This document shows, piece by piece, positions 9,805 to 21,117 of a DNA stretch of 64,000 nt. The translations under genes were made by a program, and so were the position numbers. The stretch is from the NCBI GenBank assembly GCA_024220505.1, contig JAKZZE010000004.1, positions 372,001 through 436,000 on the forward strand, in the 5' to 3' direction. Each line of letters opens with the position of its first letter. The first letter of the stretch is position 1. The DNA is from Rhizopus arrhizus (taxonomy: Eukaryota; Mucoromycota; Mucoromycetes; Mucorales; Rhizopodaceae). The notes beneath the pieces are model-generated. The model ran no database searches. It was not told the origin of the DNA and saw only the letters and a program-made list of their open reading frames with translations.

Positions 9805-10155
9805 TCACAGTCTTGGAATATTGCAACGTACTGCCGCTTTAGATATAATAGTGCCTTCGTCTTGCATTATCTGTATAAACTGACGGACTTGCTCAATGAT
9901 GTACTTCTTGTACTTTCTCTTACCGTCATCAATTGATATAATTTTCAAATTTTCAGTAATTGTGTCGATCTCCATGCCTATGTTCACTTTAGTGGTTTCA
10001 GTAACTGCATCGAAGTCAATTACCTTTTCGATATCGCCGTATTGATAGGCTACATCTTCCATTTGTTCTTTGGACTCATCATCAATAATGTAGTAGTTGC
10101 TTGGAGGTATATAGCTAATGTAATCCATATTAATTTCTAAAATATTTAGTGCCAA
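9805..10155 (-). pseudogene. N-terminal HTH fragment of a Tc1-like transposase
   Basis: 116 aa ending at a stop. The last 40 residues (KRKYKKYIIEQVRQFIQIMQ, then SKAAVRCNIPR) have the pattern of the helix-turn-helix start of mucoralean Tc1-like transposases, similar to the NVAKAANINYNTARKW segment of the copy near 15 kb. The upstream acidic leader is intact but the catalytic domain is missing. It is probably a relic. Confidence 0.5.
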
Positions 10156-10253
10156 AAAAAAAAGTAAATCATCTCTAAAAACTTATTTCATTTAATCCCA
10201 AGAAAAAAGTAATCCGTCCCAATTTCTATTTTCAGATTATTCCAAAAAAAAGA

Positions 10254-13200
10254 GATGAAAAGGCAAAATGTTTTTGCTTTTAAGGAATGTCTATATCATT
10301 TTTTTTTCCTATTGCACCCATATCCATTTTATATGTTCGAATAAGAGCGATTATTTTCCTCAAAAAGACGAAATTACATGAAATGAATAGTAAAACAGAG
10401 ATCTATGAATTGGTATAAAGTTCTTGTGTGATGTATATTTTCGTTATAAAATGGACATTATACAAATATTGAAGCATCCATCATCCTTGTTTAACCAAGT
10501 TTGTCCGACTCTGGAACACCATTGTTTTGAATGTAATCAACCATAAAGTCTTTAGCTGTCTATTACTTGTGGCTTTCTTTCTCAAAAAGCCCTATTGATA
10601 TTTTTAACATGCCACCCTTGTTCCTTCAAAGTGAGGGCCATGCTGGCTTGTGTCAGTCGATTCTTTTCGATTTGTTGTCGTACACTCACCTTTTGTTTGA
10701 AAATAGAGTCTCATACCAGCATATTGTTTTCAACACCTTAGGTGGCTGTAGGTGCAATCGCTCACTTTTTATGGTCACAGACAATTCATCAAAATGGAAT
10801 ATAGTATATAAAACTATCTTTGTTGCTTTGTCTATGGGTTTATGTAACCTAACCTTTACAGATTGGCACCGCAGTATTAACTTGGATAGAGGCATGCTAC
10901 TGCCTTTGCTTCTTTTTGCAATCTTCTTCAAAATAATCCAACTGAAATTGCTTTTGTCTTTCCTCTGTTTGATGTACTATGATAGTTGTATCGCCAATAA
11001 ACCTATCAGAGTAGTAGTAACGAATGAGACAGAAAGAAATAAAAATAAATAGGATTTTACTCACTAACGTATGTATATTGGTAATTTTCTCTAAATATAT
11101 TAATACAAATCCTGAGAAATTTCAAATTTTACATATGTTTATCTAACGATTCAAGCTTAAAACATAAAACATTTAGGGCGGAGGCAAGGCTGTTGGACAA
11201 ATAGACCGATTTGTATTTGTGAAACTCAGTAGAGGCCTTGGCTTAAGAAGAGAGGACATAGTACGGTATAGAGGGAGTGGTAAACAATTTGAATTATTGA
11301 AACGAGTGGTGCGATTGAAAATATAGATATCCAAAGCCATCGTCCTTGCAAGATGATAAATAGAGAATTAAAAAAAAAAAAAAAATAGAAGTTGTAAAGC
11401 AAATTCATTGCCAAGTTAACCTTCAAGGGACTGACCACAGAAGCTGTAAAGTAAAAGACAAGAATTCACCAATCATATTGGCTGTTGAATCTCGAGATTC
11501 CATTGGTTCTCTTGTATTACCTGAAACGCACTGACCTTTTACGTAAAAAATGCAGCAATTTATATAATTCACAGTAACAGACCAGACCTGGGATCGAATT
11601 ATTAATATTTATTATATTACAAATTCACTAGAAGAAGAAAAAAAAGAAAAAAAGAAAAACATATATAAACCAAGTAACTTTTGTTTCTTTTATCAAGACT
11701 CATCTACTTTTTTTTTTATACACACAAGAAAAAAAAAAACTAAAATGAAAGAAGCTCTTATTATCGTCGATGTTCAAAATGACTACTTTCCTGGTGGAAG
11801 ATTTCCTACTGACAGCCCAGTAGAAACCGCTCAAGCCATTGCTCAACTGATGGAAAAGTTTAGAAAAGAAAACAAAGAGATTGTTCATGTTGTCCATCAT
11901 TCTACAGAAGAGCAATTCAAGCAAATAAAGTTCTTTGAACAAGGATCATCCGGTGTAGAGATCCATGAAAGCGTCAAGCCATTAGCGAATGAAAAGATCT
12001 TTATCAAGCATGAAGTGAGCTCATTCGTAGGTACCGATTTGAAGGAGTACCTCGAAAGCAAGGGAATCGATACTATTATTGTTGTGGGCATGATGATCCA
12101 CAACTGCGTCAACTCGACTGTTTACTCTGGCAGTCATCGTGGCTTCAAGTGCATCGTTGTCGATGAAGCCGTCAACACATTCGATCAACCCTACGATGGT
12201 AGAATCATCAAGGCCAAGCAAATCAAGGAAGCCTTCCTTGCCGGTATTGAATTCGCTTATGCCAAGGTCAAGAAGGTGGATGATATCTTGAACAACAACT
12301 ATTAGATCTATTAGATGCTTGTAGTCTTAGTATAAATAAAAATACCTTTAGAATCCATACATTGTTTGCTTTACTTTTTGATTTTGTATTGCTTGACGTC
12401 GGCTATAATCGCCTTCGTGATGATTGATGTTGAATTGACTTGTAAATTTGTATCAGAAAGGGTTTCCTTGATTGCTTTTAATTCTTTGCTTTCTAACCTT
12501 ATTTATCAGCAATTGCTTTGTATTTCATAGCTTTCGGTTCTTTTTGAAAAAAAAGAAAAAAGAGAATTTTAGATTTAGTTATTAAACGTGTTATAAACTT
12601 ACATTTGAGTAGTTCTAAAATTTTCCTTTTTGTCTTGTGTATCCTTAGCATTCATGTTATTTTTAAAAGCGGGAATGGGGAGAATAAAAAACTTTTAAGA
12701 AACTTTTTATAAACAAAGTTCTTAATATTGTATATACTCTATTCTCTTCTAATAATACTCATACCTTAGTAAAGTCATATTGAATGCTTCCTTGATACTT
12801 TAAATGGTCTATATGAAATCTATTCTACTGGATTATTACTATCTCTTTCTTCGCTTGCTGACACAAACGTTATTTTTTTTTCTCTCTCTCTGGTTCTTGA
12901 ACACCGATATTTTTTCTTTTGCTTTAAATGCTTAAGTCCTTGAATCTTGGGGTTTTAGATTTTTTTTCTTTTTTTCCACGAAAATCTCTTCAAGTTCCTT
13001 GAGATTAACCGATGTATCTTTAAATTATATCCTGCTGCTTTGGTGATATTAAATAAGTCAAGCATATGTCTAAAATATTATAAGTAATGAAAATATTGTA
13101 TATGGTTGTTATTATATTATTTTAGATAAAAAGAAAACCTTCATTCTTTATAAATTAAATCTCTATTTTTTTCTGTATATATAAAACAATATTCAATGTA

Positions 13201-13370
13201 ATATGAATGGTCGATAAAGTGCATAAAACTACATGAGTGGTTTGTAAAAGAGTGAAAGGACTAATTTAATGATGTTTCAACTATTATGATTGATTATCAG
13301 GCATTTATGGTCATTGGGTAGGACATTGAAGATGTTTTGTTTGGAAAAACATTTGTTCAACAGAGGAACA
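10254..13370. repeat. Left arm of a ~3.1-kb inverted repeat
   Basis: Reverse complement of about 16160-19322. Identical by eye over the hydrolase gene and most flanking DNA. Differences cluster at both ends: around CATATCCATTTTATATG near 10320, and a few substitutions at 13210-13360. It carries one hydrolase gene (11745-12305) and a 161-aa ORF (10567-11052) without recognisable similarity. About 1 kb between the hydrolase stop and the inner end holds no gene. Confidence 0.95.
11745..12305 (+). CDS. Isochorismatase-family cysteine hydrolase (nicotinamidase-like), left copy
   Basis: 186 aa, single exon, starting at the ATG after a CT/A-rich leader; TATATAAA at about 11662 is a plausible TATA box. 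The family triad is visible: Asp9 in IIVDVQNDYF, Lys88 in IFIKHE and Cys121 in GMMIHNCVNST. The fold hydrolyses amide or ester bonds of small molecules such as nicotinamide or isochorismate; the substrate cannot be told from sequence. I see no signal peptide, so cytosolic. An AATAAA-like signal follows the stop. The protein is identical to the inverted copy at 17234-17794, and the two genes face each other across the LINE/Tc1 core. Confidence 0.93.
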   Translation: MKEALIIVDVQNDYFPGGRFPTDSPVETAQAIAQLMEKFRKENKEIVHVVHHSTEEQFKQIKFFEQGSSGVEIHESVKPLANEKIFIKHEVSSFVGTDLKEYLESKGIDTIIVVGMMIHNCVNSTVYSGSHRGFKCIVVDEAVNTFDQPYDGRIIKAKQIKEAFLAGIEFAYAKVKKVDDILNNNY

Positions 13371-14650
13371 ATTTTTTTTTATGGATGAAAATTTTAATAT
13401 TTATTAAAACCCATCAAAGAGTATAAGGGTTAAGAGCGATACAAGCGTATGAAACAGTAACTTGTCGCGAAAATACAAAAGGTATTAGAATAAAGAATTG
13501 TAAGCGGACAGTTTCAATAGTTCCTTCTGGATTTGGCTGATGACAATCTCATCCAAGACAGGAGTCTGTTCAAAGAATTGTTGCCAGTGGGCTTTCCAAA
13601 TGAATCGAATGACTGTAGCAAAAAAATCATAGATTGTAAACTTGCTATGGTAGTATAAGATATGATACTTGGATAATCTAAATGTAGATAGGTCTTCGAA
13701 TATTGAGCTGCAGTTAGGATCTTTAGGATTTGATAAATATTTCTTGAAGGTTGCGTTCCACAGGTCTTGTTTTTGAATACAAGTAAAGAGCATATGCTGC
13801 TCTGTTTCTGGTAGCTTGCACAATTGGCAATAGCCGTCGTCTACCTTTGCTGGTATAATTCTATGCAGATTGGCTCGAGTGGATAATTTCTTATGAAGAA
13901 GTCTGTACCATACATTTCTAGGAGTATGGTGCATAAGGCTACTGATAAAAGCCTTCTAGTTGTTGTGACTTATGTTTGTGATTTGTGAGTTTGGGTTGAA
14001 GCTGAACATTGTCTTTAGTTGACGATTCTTCAATACTGTTATATTGATATCGTCATAGCTCATCTGTTGAATGAATGGGTCAAAGTTAATATTTGATTCA
14101 GTTTGATGGCCTTCATTGTCAAATTCAAGATCATACTGTTCAGCTGATAATAAAGATGCAAAATACGGCTTGAAGGTAAGGTTTCCAGTAAGAACGGCAT
14201 CTTTGATTTTTTGTAGGAGATTGGGAGAGCCACAATGTTGTCTGTTTTTGAACTGTATACCATTTGAAAGGAAACCTCGTTCAAAAAAACAATATGCTTT
14301 TTGTGTTTGGAGAAATTTGCTAAACCTAAATTTTTCTTGTGGGTCTTCTTCGCATATATCTTTGAAGGGAATGTGTAGACTAGTTTTTGATGATATTATT
14401 AGATCATTTTCGGTAGGTAAATGAGGAGAGGAGTCCAAAGCACTAAGCATAGGGATTAGTGGATGGAGGTCTTTCATGTTACCATAGGATCTGGAATGTT
14501 TGAATATCAAAGGGATGATGTGTGAGGGGGCATCAAATGAAGATTGCAGAGTAAATATCAACATCTTGTGCAGGAAGTCTGATATCCTTTGACGACAGTT
14601 TAACAGTAGTGGATTGATATATCGAAACTGGAAAACATTTTGTTGAACTT
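13368..14650 (-). mobile_element. 5'-truncated LINE (non-LTR retrotransposon)
   Basis: On the minus strand the unit ends in an A-rich tail (T-run at 13371-13380 on the plus strand) exactly at the inner edge of the left repeat arm. Upstream are two open segments. 14687-13956 is a 243-aa piece of the region between RT and the C-terminal domain. 13934-13485 is a 149-aa zf-RVT-type domain (VWYRLLHKKL, CQLCKLPETEQHMLFTC). The reverse transcriptase is missing. It is interrupted or replaced at about 14.65 kb by the Tc1 unit. Confidence 0.75.
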
Positions 14651-14687
14651 CTACATTGGTCAACTCTTTGATCAAATACTTTTTCAC
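13485..14687 (-). pseudogene. LINE ORF2 C-terminal remnant with zf-RVT domain
   Basis: The downstream half shows the reverse-transcriptase zinc-binding signature: a WYRLLHKK lead, then C-x2-C with a C-terminal H-x3-F-x2-C (LCKLPETEQHMLFTC). The upstream half has no recognisable catalytic motif. The halves are separated by a stop and frame change near 13934-13956. It encodes no RT and so cannot retrotranspose by itself. Confidence 0.75.
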
Positions 14688-16159
14688 TATTCAAATTTTT
14701 TTTATTTCAACTTGCAGTTTTTCTATGAAGATGGTCACGGAAGTATTATGAATGAAGAGGGAAAAGAAGCAACTTCTATACTTGAGGAGAAATCATTCAG
14801 ATTAAAGAGCTTGACTGATCTTCGTAAATCTATCAAAATCAAAAGCTTCAGCTTGAAGTGAATGAGTGTGATGTCGTTATGGAAGACCCTCAGCCCAAAA
14901 AAGAAAGGGCTATTCAGTACAATGTTTACATTGATGAGGACAAAAGAAGATTTTTTTTTTCCTTAATGAAAAACTAATGAAACCAAAAAATGTAGCTAAA
15001 GCTGCAAATATTAATTACAATACAGCACGAAAATGGAAACAAGCTTATAATAATGATCCAAAAAAGAACATCCCTTTGAGGAAGACTAACTGTACTTCCA
15101 ACAGGCCAATTAGTCAATTAAACGACGCACACAAAGAACATTTAACTTTTTTGATGAGAACGCTCCTGCAACAATTCAGGATGCAACTGAAGATCTGATC
15201 AAAAGCTTCGCTGGGCTAAAAATAAAGAAGTCTAGAGTCGCAGAGTTCATGAAAGAAGAGTGCAATCTTAGCCTCAAAGTAGTAAGTCGCCATGCTATTG
15301 CTAGAAATTGCGAAAAAGCCCTTGAAGACCGCGCAGCTTGGGTCAAAGAGTGGACCGAGAAGGGCATTAATTTCTTGGATAACTGCGTATTTGTTGACGA
15401 GTCAGGTTTTGACATCAACATGCGCCGTAGCAGAGACTGGTCAGCAAAAGCTTCGGCTGCAATCGTTGAGACCCCTTCTACTAAAGCCAATTCGCAGACT
15501 GTTCTTGAGGCAATTTCTGCTTTTGGTGTCGTCAACTTAACCATGAGAGAGTCTGAAGATATCAAAAGAAGGAAGGTTGTTGGCGCCACAAAAAGAAAAG
15601 CACCTGAGGATAGGATTTCCACTCCTAAGGGAACTACCTCTGGACACTATCTTCAAACCATCAACGATACTATGGATATCATGGATGAGTTTCCTGAAAT
15701 GCGAGGATTCCATATCATTATGGACAATGCTCCAATTCATGTACCAAGTATAATTGACCTAGTCATTATCAGAAGGGGATATATGCCGGTCTATCTTTCC
15801 CCCCCCCCTTACTCGTCCGAGATTAATCCTATTAAGCAATTCTGGGCCGTCTTGGAAAGTAAAATGAAGCGAACAAAGTTTAGTGACATTGAGACCCTCA
15901 GCTCAAGAATCATCGAAGCAAGTGAGGCTATTTCTGTTGAGCATTTGCAACACTTTATTCAACATTCTGTTAACCAATTCGGTAACTGCCTCAATAAAAA
16001 TCCTATCTAGTCATTTTTCTTTTGTATCTGACCAAATTTATACAACAAAGAGTTGGCCAAGCTAATTTTATCTTTTGACCAATTTAATTTCAAAAAAGTG
16101 TGCAACTTAATTTCCAAAAGACCAATCAATTTTTTTCAACTGGGAGTGGAACGACTGTA
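14650..16159 (+). mobile_element. Tc1/mariner element, right end defined
   Basis: The right terminus reads inward from TA at 16158-16159 as CAGTCGTTCCACTCCCAGTTG on the minus strand, a plausible terminal inverted repeat directly abutting the right repeat arm. A matching left terminus is not evident near 14.65 kb, where the LINE sequence starts. The element is therefore either left-truncated or has a badly diverged left end. Confidence 0.65.
14883..16010 (+). pseudogene. Tc1/mariner DDE transposase, frameshifted
   Basis: Three frames follow one protein. A short leader (EDPQPKKERAIQYNVYI) breaks at a T10 run near 14951. An HTH part follows (NVAKAANINYNTARKW, 14977-15160). After a second shift near 15160, the catalytic domain runs 15249-16010, with FVDESGFD (first Asp), IIMDNAPIH (second Asp) and PYSSEINPIKQFWA (the Glu). 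The catalytic residues are intact, so only two small indels separate it from a working frame. It would have cut and pasted its element at TA sites. Confidence 0.88.
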
Positions 16160-19100
16160 TTTGTTATTGCCCCTCTGTTGAACAAATGTTTTTCCAAACA
16201 AAACATCTTCAATGTCCTACCCAATGACCATAAATGCCTGACTATCAGTCATAATAGTTGAAACGTCATTAAATTAGTCCTTTCACTCTTTTACAAACCA
16301 CTCATGTAGTTTTATGTACTTTATCAACCATTCATATTACATTGAATATTGTTTTATATATACAGAAAAAAATAGAGATTTAATTTATAAAGAATGAAGG
16401 TTTTCTTTTTATCTAAAATAATATAATAACAACCATATACAATATTTTCATTACTTATAATATTTTAGACATATGCTTGACTTATTTAATATCACCAAAG
16501 CAGCAGGATATAATTTAAAGATACATCGGTTAATCTCAAGGAACTTGAAGAGATTTTCGTGGAAAAAAAGAAAAAAAATCTAAAACCCCAAGATTCAAGG
16601 ACTTAAGCATTTAAAGCAAAAGAAAAAATATCGGTGTTCAAGAACCAGAGAGAGAGAAAAAAAAAATAACGTTTGTGTCAGCAAGCGAAGAAAGAGATAG
16701 TAATAATCCAGTAGAATAGATTTCATATAGACCATTTAAAGTATCAAGGAAGCATTCAATATGACTTTACTAAGGTATGAGTATTATTAGAAGAGAATAG
16801 AGTATATACAATATTAAGAACTTTGTTTATAAAAAGTTTCTTAAAAGTTTTTTATTCTCCCCATTCCCGCTTTTAAAAATAACATGAATGCTAAGGATAC
16901 ACAAGACAAAAAGGAAAATTTTAGAACTACTCAAATGTAAGTTTATAACACGTTTAATAACTAAATCTAAAATTCTCTTTTTTCTTTTTTTTCAAAAAGA
17001 ACCGAAAGCTATGAAATACAAAGCAATTGCTGATAAATAAGGTTAGAAAGCAAAGAATTAAAAGCAATCAAGGAAACCCTTTCTGATACAAATTTACAAG
17101 TCAATTCAACATCAATCATCACGAAGGCGATTATAGCCGACGTCAAGCAATACAAAATCAAAAAGTAAAGCAAACAATGTATGGATTCTAAAGGTATTTT
17201 TATTTATACTAAGACTACAAGCATCTAATAGATCTAATAGTTGTTGTTCAAGATATCATCCACCTTCTTGACCTTGGCATAAGCGAATTCAATACCGGCA
17301 AGGAAGGCTTCCTTGATTTGCTTGGCCTTGATGATTCTACCATCGTAGGGTTGATCGAATGTGTTGACGGCTTCATCGACAACGATGCACTTGAAGCCAC
17401 GATGACTGCCAGAGTAAACAGTCGAGTTGACGCAGTTGTGGATCATCATGCCCACAACAATAATAGTATCGATTCCCTTGCTTTCGAGGTACTCCTTCAA
17501 ATCGGTACCTACGAATGAGCTCACTTCATGCTTGATAAAGATCTTTTCATTCGCTAATGGCTTGACGCTTTCATGGATCTCTACACCGGATGATCCTTGT
17601 TCAAAGAACTTTATTTGCTTGAATTGCTCTTCTGTAGAATGATGGACAACATGAACAATCTCTTTGTTTTCTTTTCTAAACTTTTCCATCAGTTGAGCAA
17701 TGGCTTGAGCGGTTTCTACTGGGCTGTCAGTAGGAAATCTTCCACCAGGAAAGTAGTCATTTTGAACATCGACGATAATAAGAGCTTCTTTCATTTTAGT
17801 TTTTTTTTTTCTTGTGTGTATAAAAAAAAAAGTAGATGAGTCTTGATAAAAGAAACAAAAGTTACTTGGTTTATATATGTTTTTCTTTTTTTCTTTTTTT
17901 TCTTCTTCTAGTGAATTTGTAATATAATAAATATTAATAATTCGATCCCAGGTCTGGTCTGTTACTGTGAATTATATAAATTGCTGCATTTTTTACGTAA
18001 AAGGTCAGTGCGTTTCAGGTAATACAAGAGAACCAATGGAATCTCGAGATTCAACAGCCAATATGATTGGTGAATTCTTGTCTTTTACTTTACAGCTTCT
18101 GTGGTCAGTCCCTTGAAGGTTAACTTGGCAATGAATTTGCTTTACAACTTCTATTTTTTTTTTTTTTTTAATTCTCTATTTATCATCTTGCAAGGACGAT
18201 GGCTTTGGATATCTATATTTTCAATCGCACCACTCGTTTCAATAATTCAAATTGTTTACCACTCCCTCTATACCGTACTATGTCCTCTCTTCTTAAGCCA
18301 AGGCCTCTACTGAGTTTCACAAATACAAATCGGTCTATTTGTCCAACAGCCTTGCCTCCGCCCTAAATGTTTTATGTTTTAAGCTTGAATCGTTAGATAA
18401 ACATATGTAAAATTTGAAATTTCTCAGGATTTGTATTAATATATTTAGAGAAAATTACCAATATACATACGTTAGTGAGTAAAATCCTATTTATTTTTAT
18501 TTCTTTCTGTCTCATTCGTTACTACTACTCTGATAGGTTTATTGGCGATACAACTATCATAGTACATCAAACAGAGGAAAGACAAAAGCAATTTCAGTTG
18601 GATTATTTTGAAGAAGATTGCAAAAAGAAGCAAAGGCAGTAGCATGCCTCTATCCAAGTTAATACTGCGGTGCCAATCTGTAAAGGTTAGGTTACATAAA
18701 CCCATAGACAAAGCAACAAAGATAGTTTTATATACTATATTCCATTTTGATGAATTGTCTGTGACCATAAAAAGTGAGCGATTGCACCTACAGCCACCTA
18801 AGGTGTTGAAAACAATATGCTGGTATGAGACTCTATTTTCAAACAAAAGGTGAGTGTACGACAACAAATCGAAAAGAATCGACTGACACAAGCCAGCATG
18901 GCCCTCACTTTGAAGGAACAAGGGTGGCATGTTAAAAATATCAATAGGGCTTTTTGAGAAAGAAAGCCACAAGTAATAGACAGCTAAAGACTTTATGGTT
19001 GATTACATTCAAAACAATGGTGTTCCAGAGTCGGACAAACTTGGTTAAACAAGGATGATGGATGCTTCAATATTTGTATAATGTCCATTTTATAACGAAA

Positions 19101-19322
19101 ATATACATCACACAAGAACTTTATACCAATTCATAGATCTCTGTTTTACTATTCATTTCATGTAATTTCGTCTTTTTGAGGAAAATAATCGCTCTTATTC
19201 GAATATATGAATTGAATATGGGTGCAATAGGAAAAAAAAAAAAAAAAAAAAAAAAAGGTACAGACATTCCCTAAAAGCAAAAAAACATTTTGTCTTTTCT
19301 TTTTTTTTTTTTCTTTTTTTTC
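16160..19322. repeat. Right arm of the ~3.1-kb inverted repeat
   Basis: Mirror image of 10254-13370, including the hydrolase gene (17234-17794) and the unexplained 161-aa ORF (18487-18972, identical to the left one). The outer end carries expanded A/T runs at 19230-19320 that differ in length from the left arm. Beyond it the TAF8 gene begins. Confidence 0.95.
17234..17794 (-). CDS. Isochorismatase-family cysteine hydrolase, right copy
   Basis: 186 aa, identical to the protein at 11745-12305, including the Asp9-Lys88-Cys121 triad. Promoter-side sequence (TATATA and a CT-rich leader) and the 3' flank are mirrored too. Identity in non-coding flanks as well as coding sequence points to recent duplication or ongoing gene conversion between arms, not to selection on the protein alone. 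It transcribes towards the LINE/Tc1 core. Confidence 0.93.
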   Translation of the reverse strand: MKEALIIVDVQNDYFPGGRFPTDSPVETAQAIAQLMEKFRKENKEIVHVVHHSTEEQFKQIKFFEQGSSGVEIHESVKPLANEKIFIKHEVSSFVGTDLKEYLESKGIDTIIVVGMMIHNCVNSTVYSGSHRGFKCIVVDEAVNTFDQPYDGRIIKAKQIKEAFLAGIEFAYAKVKKVDDILNNNY

Positions 19323-19376
19323 ATTGATGCTGTAATCAAATACAAGTGAAATATGAAATCAAAAAGCTGTAATTAT

Positions 19377-20343
19377 TTATTCATCCTTTTGATCTTCTAC
19401 TATGGCTTCTTGCATGCCTTCTTCTAATTCTTGTGTTTCTACTTGTTCTTGTATTGTATTTATTTTGGGCTCATTTGAACCTTCGACGTTTAATGTTGTT
19501 CCCTTTTGCTTTGATCTTTTTCTTCTCTGAAGAAAGCCTTCATAATTCACTATAGGCATCATGTATTCATCCTCAATCACTTGTATTCCACTGGATTCCC
19601 TCAGGATTTGATTTTCTGTAGCCATCAGCTTCTTCAAATTTTCCTCTACCGTTCTAGATTGTTCAGAATTGAGTTCACGCACTTTTTGTGGATCGTCTGG
19701 TCTTTTGATATAAATCTATGATGAAAGTGTAAGCAAGCTGGTTGTTTTCATCCTAGAGTATTTACAGGTGTTTGCCTAAATGAATGTTTACTGGGAAAAG
19801 TAGGAAAGTGCTGTGATACATAACTAGGTCGTATACTGTCCTGTTCTTCTTCTTCGTCTGAATCTTCATTATCAGAAGGCAAAAATTCTGGAGTGGATTC
19901 TATCGTGGATTCACTTGACTTTACTAATCTTAAATATTTTCTACCCTTGCCAGCTACTTTAAATGATGTTAGCTCCCTTCTTTTCACGTGTTGTAGAGAA
20001 ACTTGCCCAAGTGAGTTTTATCGGCTAGGTACTTTTCAAATGATGGTATATCGACATTAGCATCCTGTAGTGATTTTGTAATGTCATGTATATTAGGTCT
20101 TGCACGATTACCCAGTTCTGCATACAAATGAGCTTTTACTAATAGTCTTTCGAGATCTAAAACAAATGAGGTTTTGGAATTCAATAATCATGTTATAAAT
20201 TTACAAGAGCCAAGTGAATTAGAAAGTGTTTCTAAAGCTGCAGGTTGAATGGCTTGAAAACCAACCTCTTTTGCTATAATCGAAACTACTTTTTCCGAAA
20301 CTTCAGAAGTAAAAGCATCACCAAAGGAACGTTTTCCGTACAT
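19377..20343 (-). CDS. TAF8: Transcription initiation factor TFIID subunit 8 (TAF8)
   Basis: Four exons keep frame and encode 271 aa: 20343-20205, 20156-20033, 19979-19766, 19715-19377; introns of 48, 53 and 50 nt have GT-AG ends. The N-terminus is a bromo-associated histone fold (FGDAFTSEVSEKVVSIIAKE, then KAHLYAELGNRARPNIHDI). The middle holds the conserved TAF8 C-terminal motif (SQHFPTFPSKHSFRQTP). The tail is acidic with a basic patch (RRKRSKQK). TAF8 pairs with TAF10 in the TFIID complex to place RNA polymerase II at promoters. The ATG is chosen because MYGKRSF leads straight into the fold; an upstream in-frame Met adds only a hydrophobic run. Confidence 0.88.
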
Positions 20344-20551
20344 TAACAAAAAAAAAAAAATAAAATCAGAAAAAAAATAAAACACAAAAATTGTCACTGC
20401 ACACTTTGATTTTTGATTTTTTTTTTATTGTTTTTTTAAATAAAATCAATGTTTTTTAACACAAGAAAGGGTATACAAGCAAGAGACTATTCAAAAAATG
20501 AGTTTTTTTTTTTCCTACTTTACAAAGATCTTGATATTTTACCACAGGCTT

Positions 20552-21076
20552 TTATTTTAAACATAGATTTAATTCTTGATCGAGTAATTCAATGACAAGA
20601 TCAATCTCCTTTTTTGAATTGTCATGTAATTCTTTGATTTCTGGTTTTAACTTTTGATTGAAGAAAGGTGGTCTATACACAAATGAGTTGAAGCAGTTGG
20701 AGACAAAGCACATAAAGTCATTACCTGATTTCATACTGATCATAATAATATTTCAACGAGCAGAGATTAACTATAACATTCCTTTCGATTCCATTTCTTT
20801 TGGCAGCTATAGATAGAAAATCAAGCGTGTTTTTTACTGCCAAAGATACCGGTTACAATCCAGTGGGTAAAATAGAGTGTGTGTACCTTTAGGTTTTAAT
20901 TCTCTCAGTAAAGAAGGATCTGTACAATCTTTATATTTTTCAAACTTTTCTCTAATCAAAGCCTTTATCAACGGTCTCTGGTTTTTCGCTGTTCCTTCAA
21001 CTGCTGAATACCCAGTTTTTAAAAAGATCTTGTACAATTTTTGAAATTGGCATCTTTTCTGGATTAGAGTTGACAT
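20552..21076 (-). CDS. Small LYR-like protein
   Basis: Three exons (21076-20887, 20806-20725, 20672-20552; introns 80 and 52 nt) keep frame and give 130 aa. The N-terminus reads CQFQKLYKIFLKTGYSAVEG with later RPLIKALIREKFEKYKD, resembling the LYR fold of small mitochondrial assembly factors (LY, then R-x-x-I, then a phenylalanine after basic residues). Exon two contributes KRNGIERNVIVNLCSL. The family is inferred from pattern only. It could be one of the uncharacterised fungal LYR or DUF families. It shares strand with TAF8 and CDK5RAP1. Confidence 0.45.
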
Positions 21077-21117
21077 TATAAAAAAAATAAAAAAAAAAAG
21101 AGGGGAGGAACTTGAAT

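Noticed and set aside
10567..11052. 161-aa ORF, mirrored identically at 18487-18972
   Set aside because: Conserved only because it lies in the repeat arms; no domain and no start context. The opposite strand is also open for 81 codons, so neither can be preferred.
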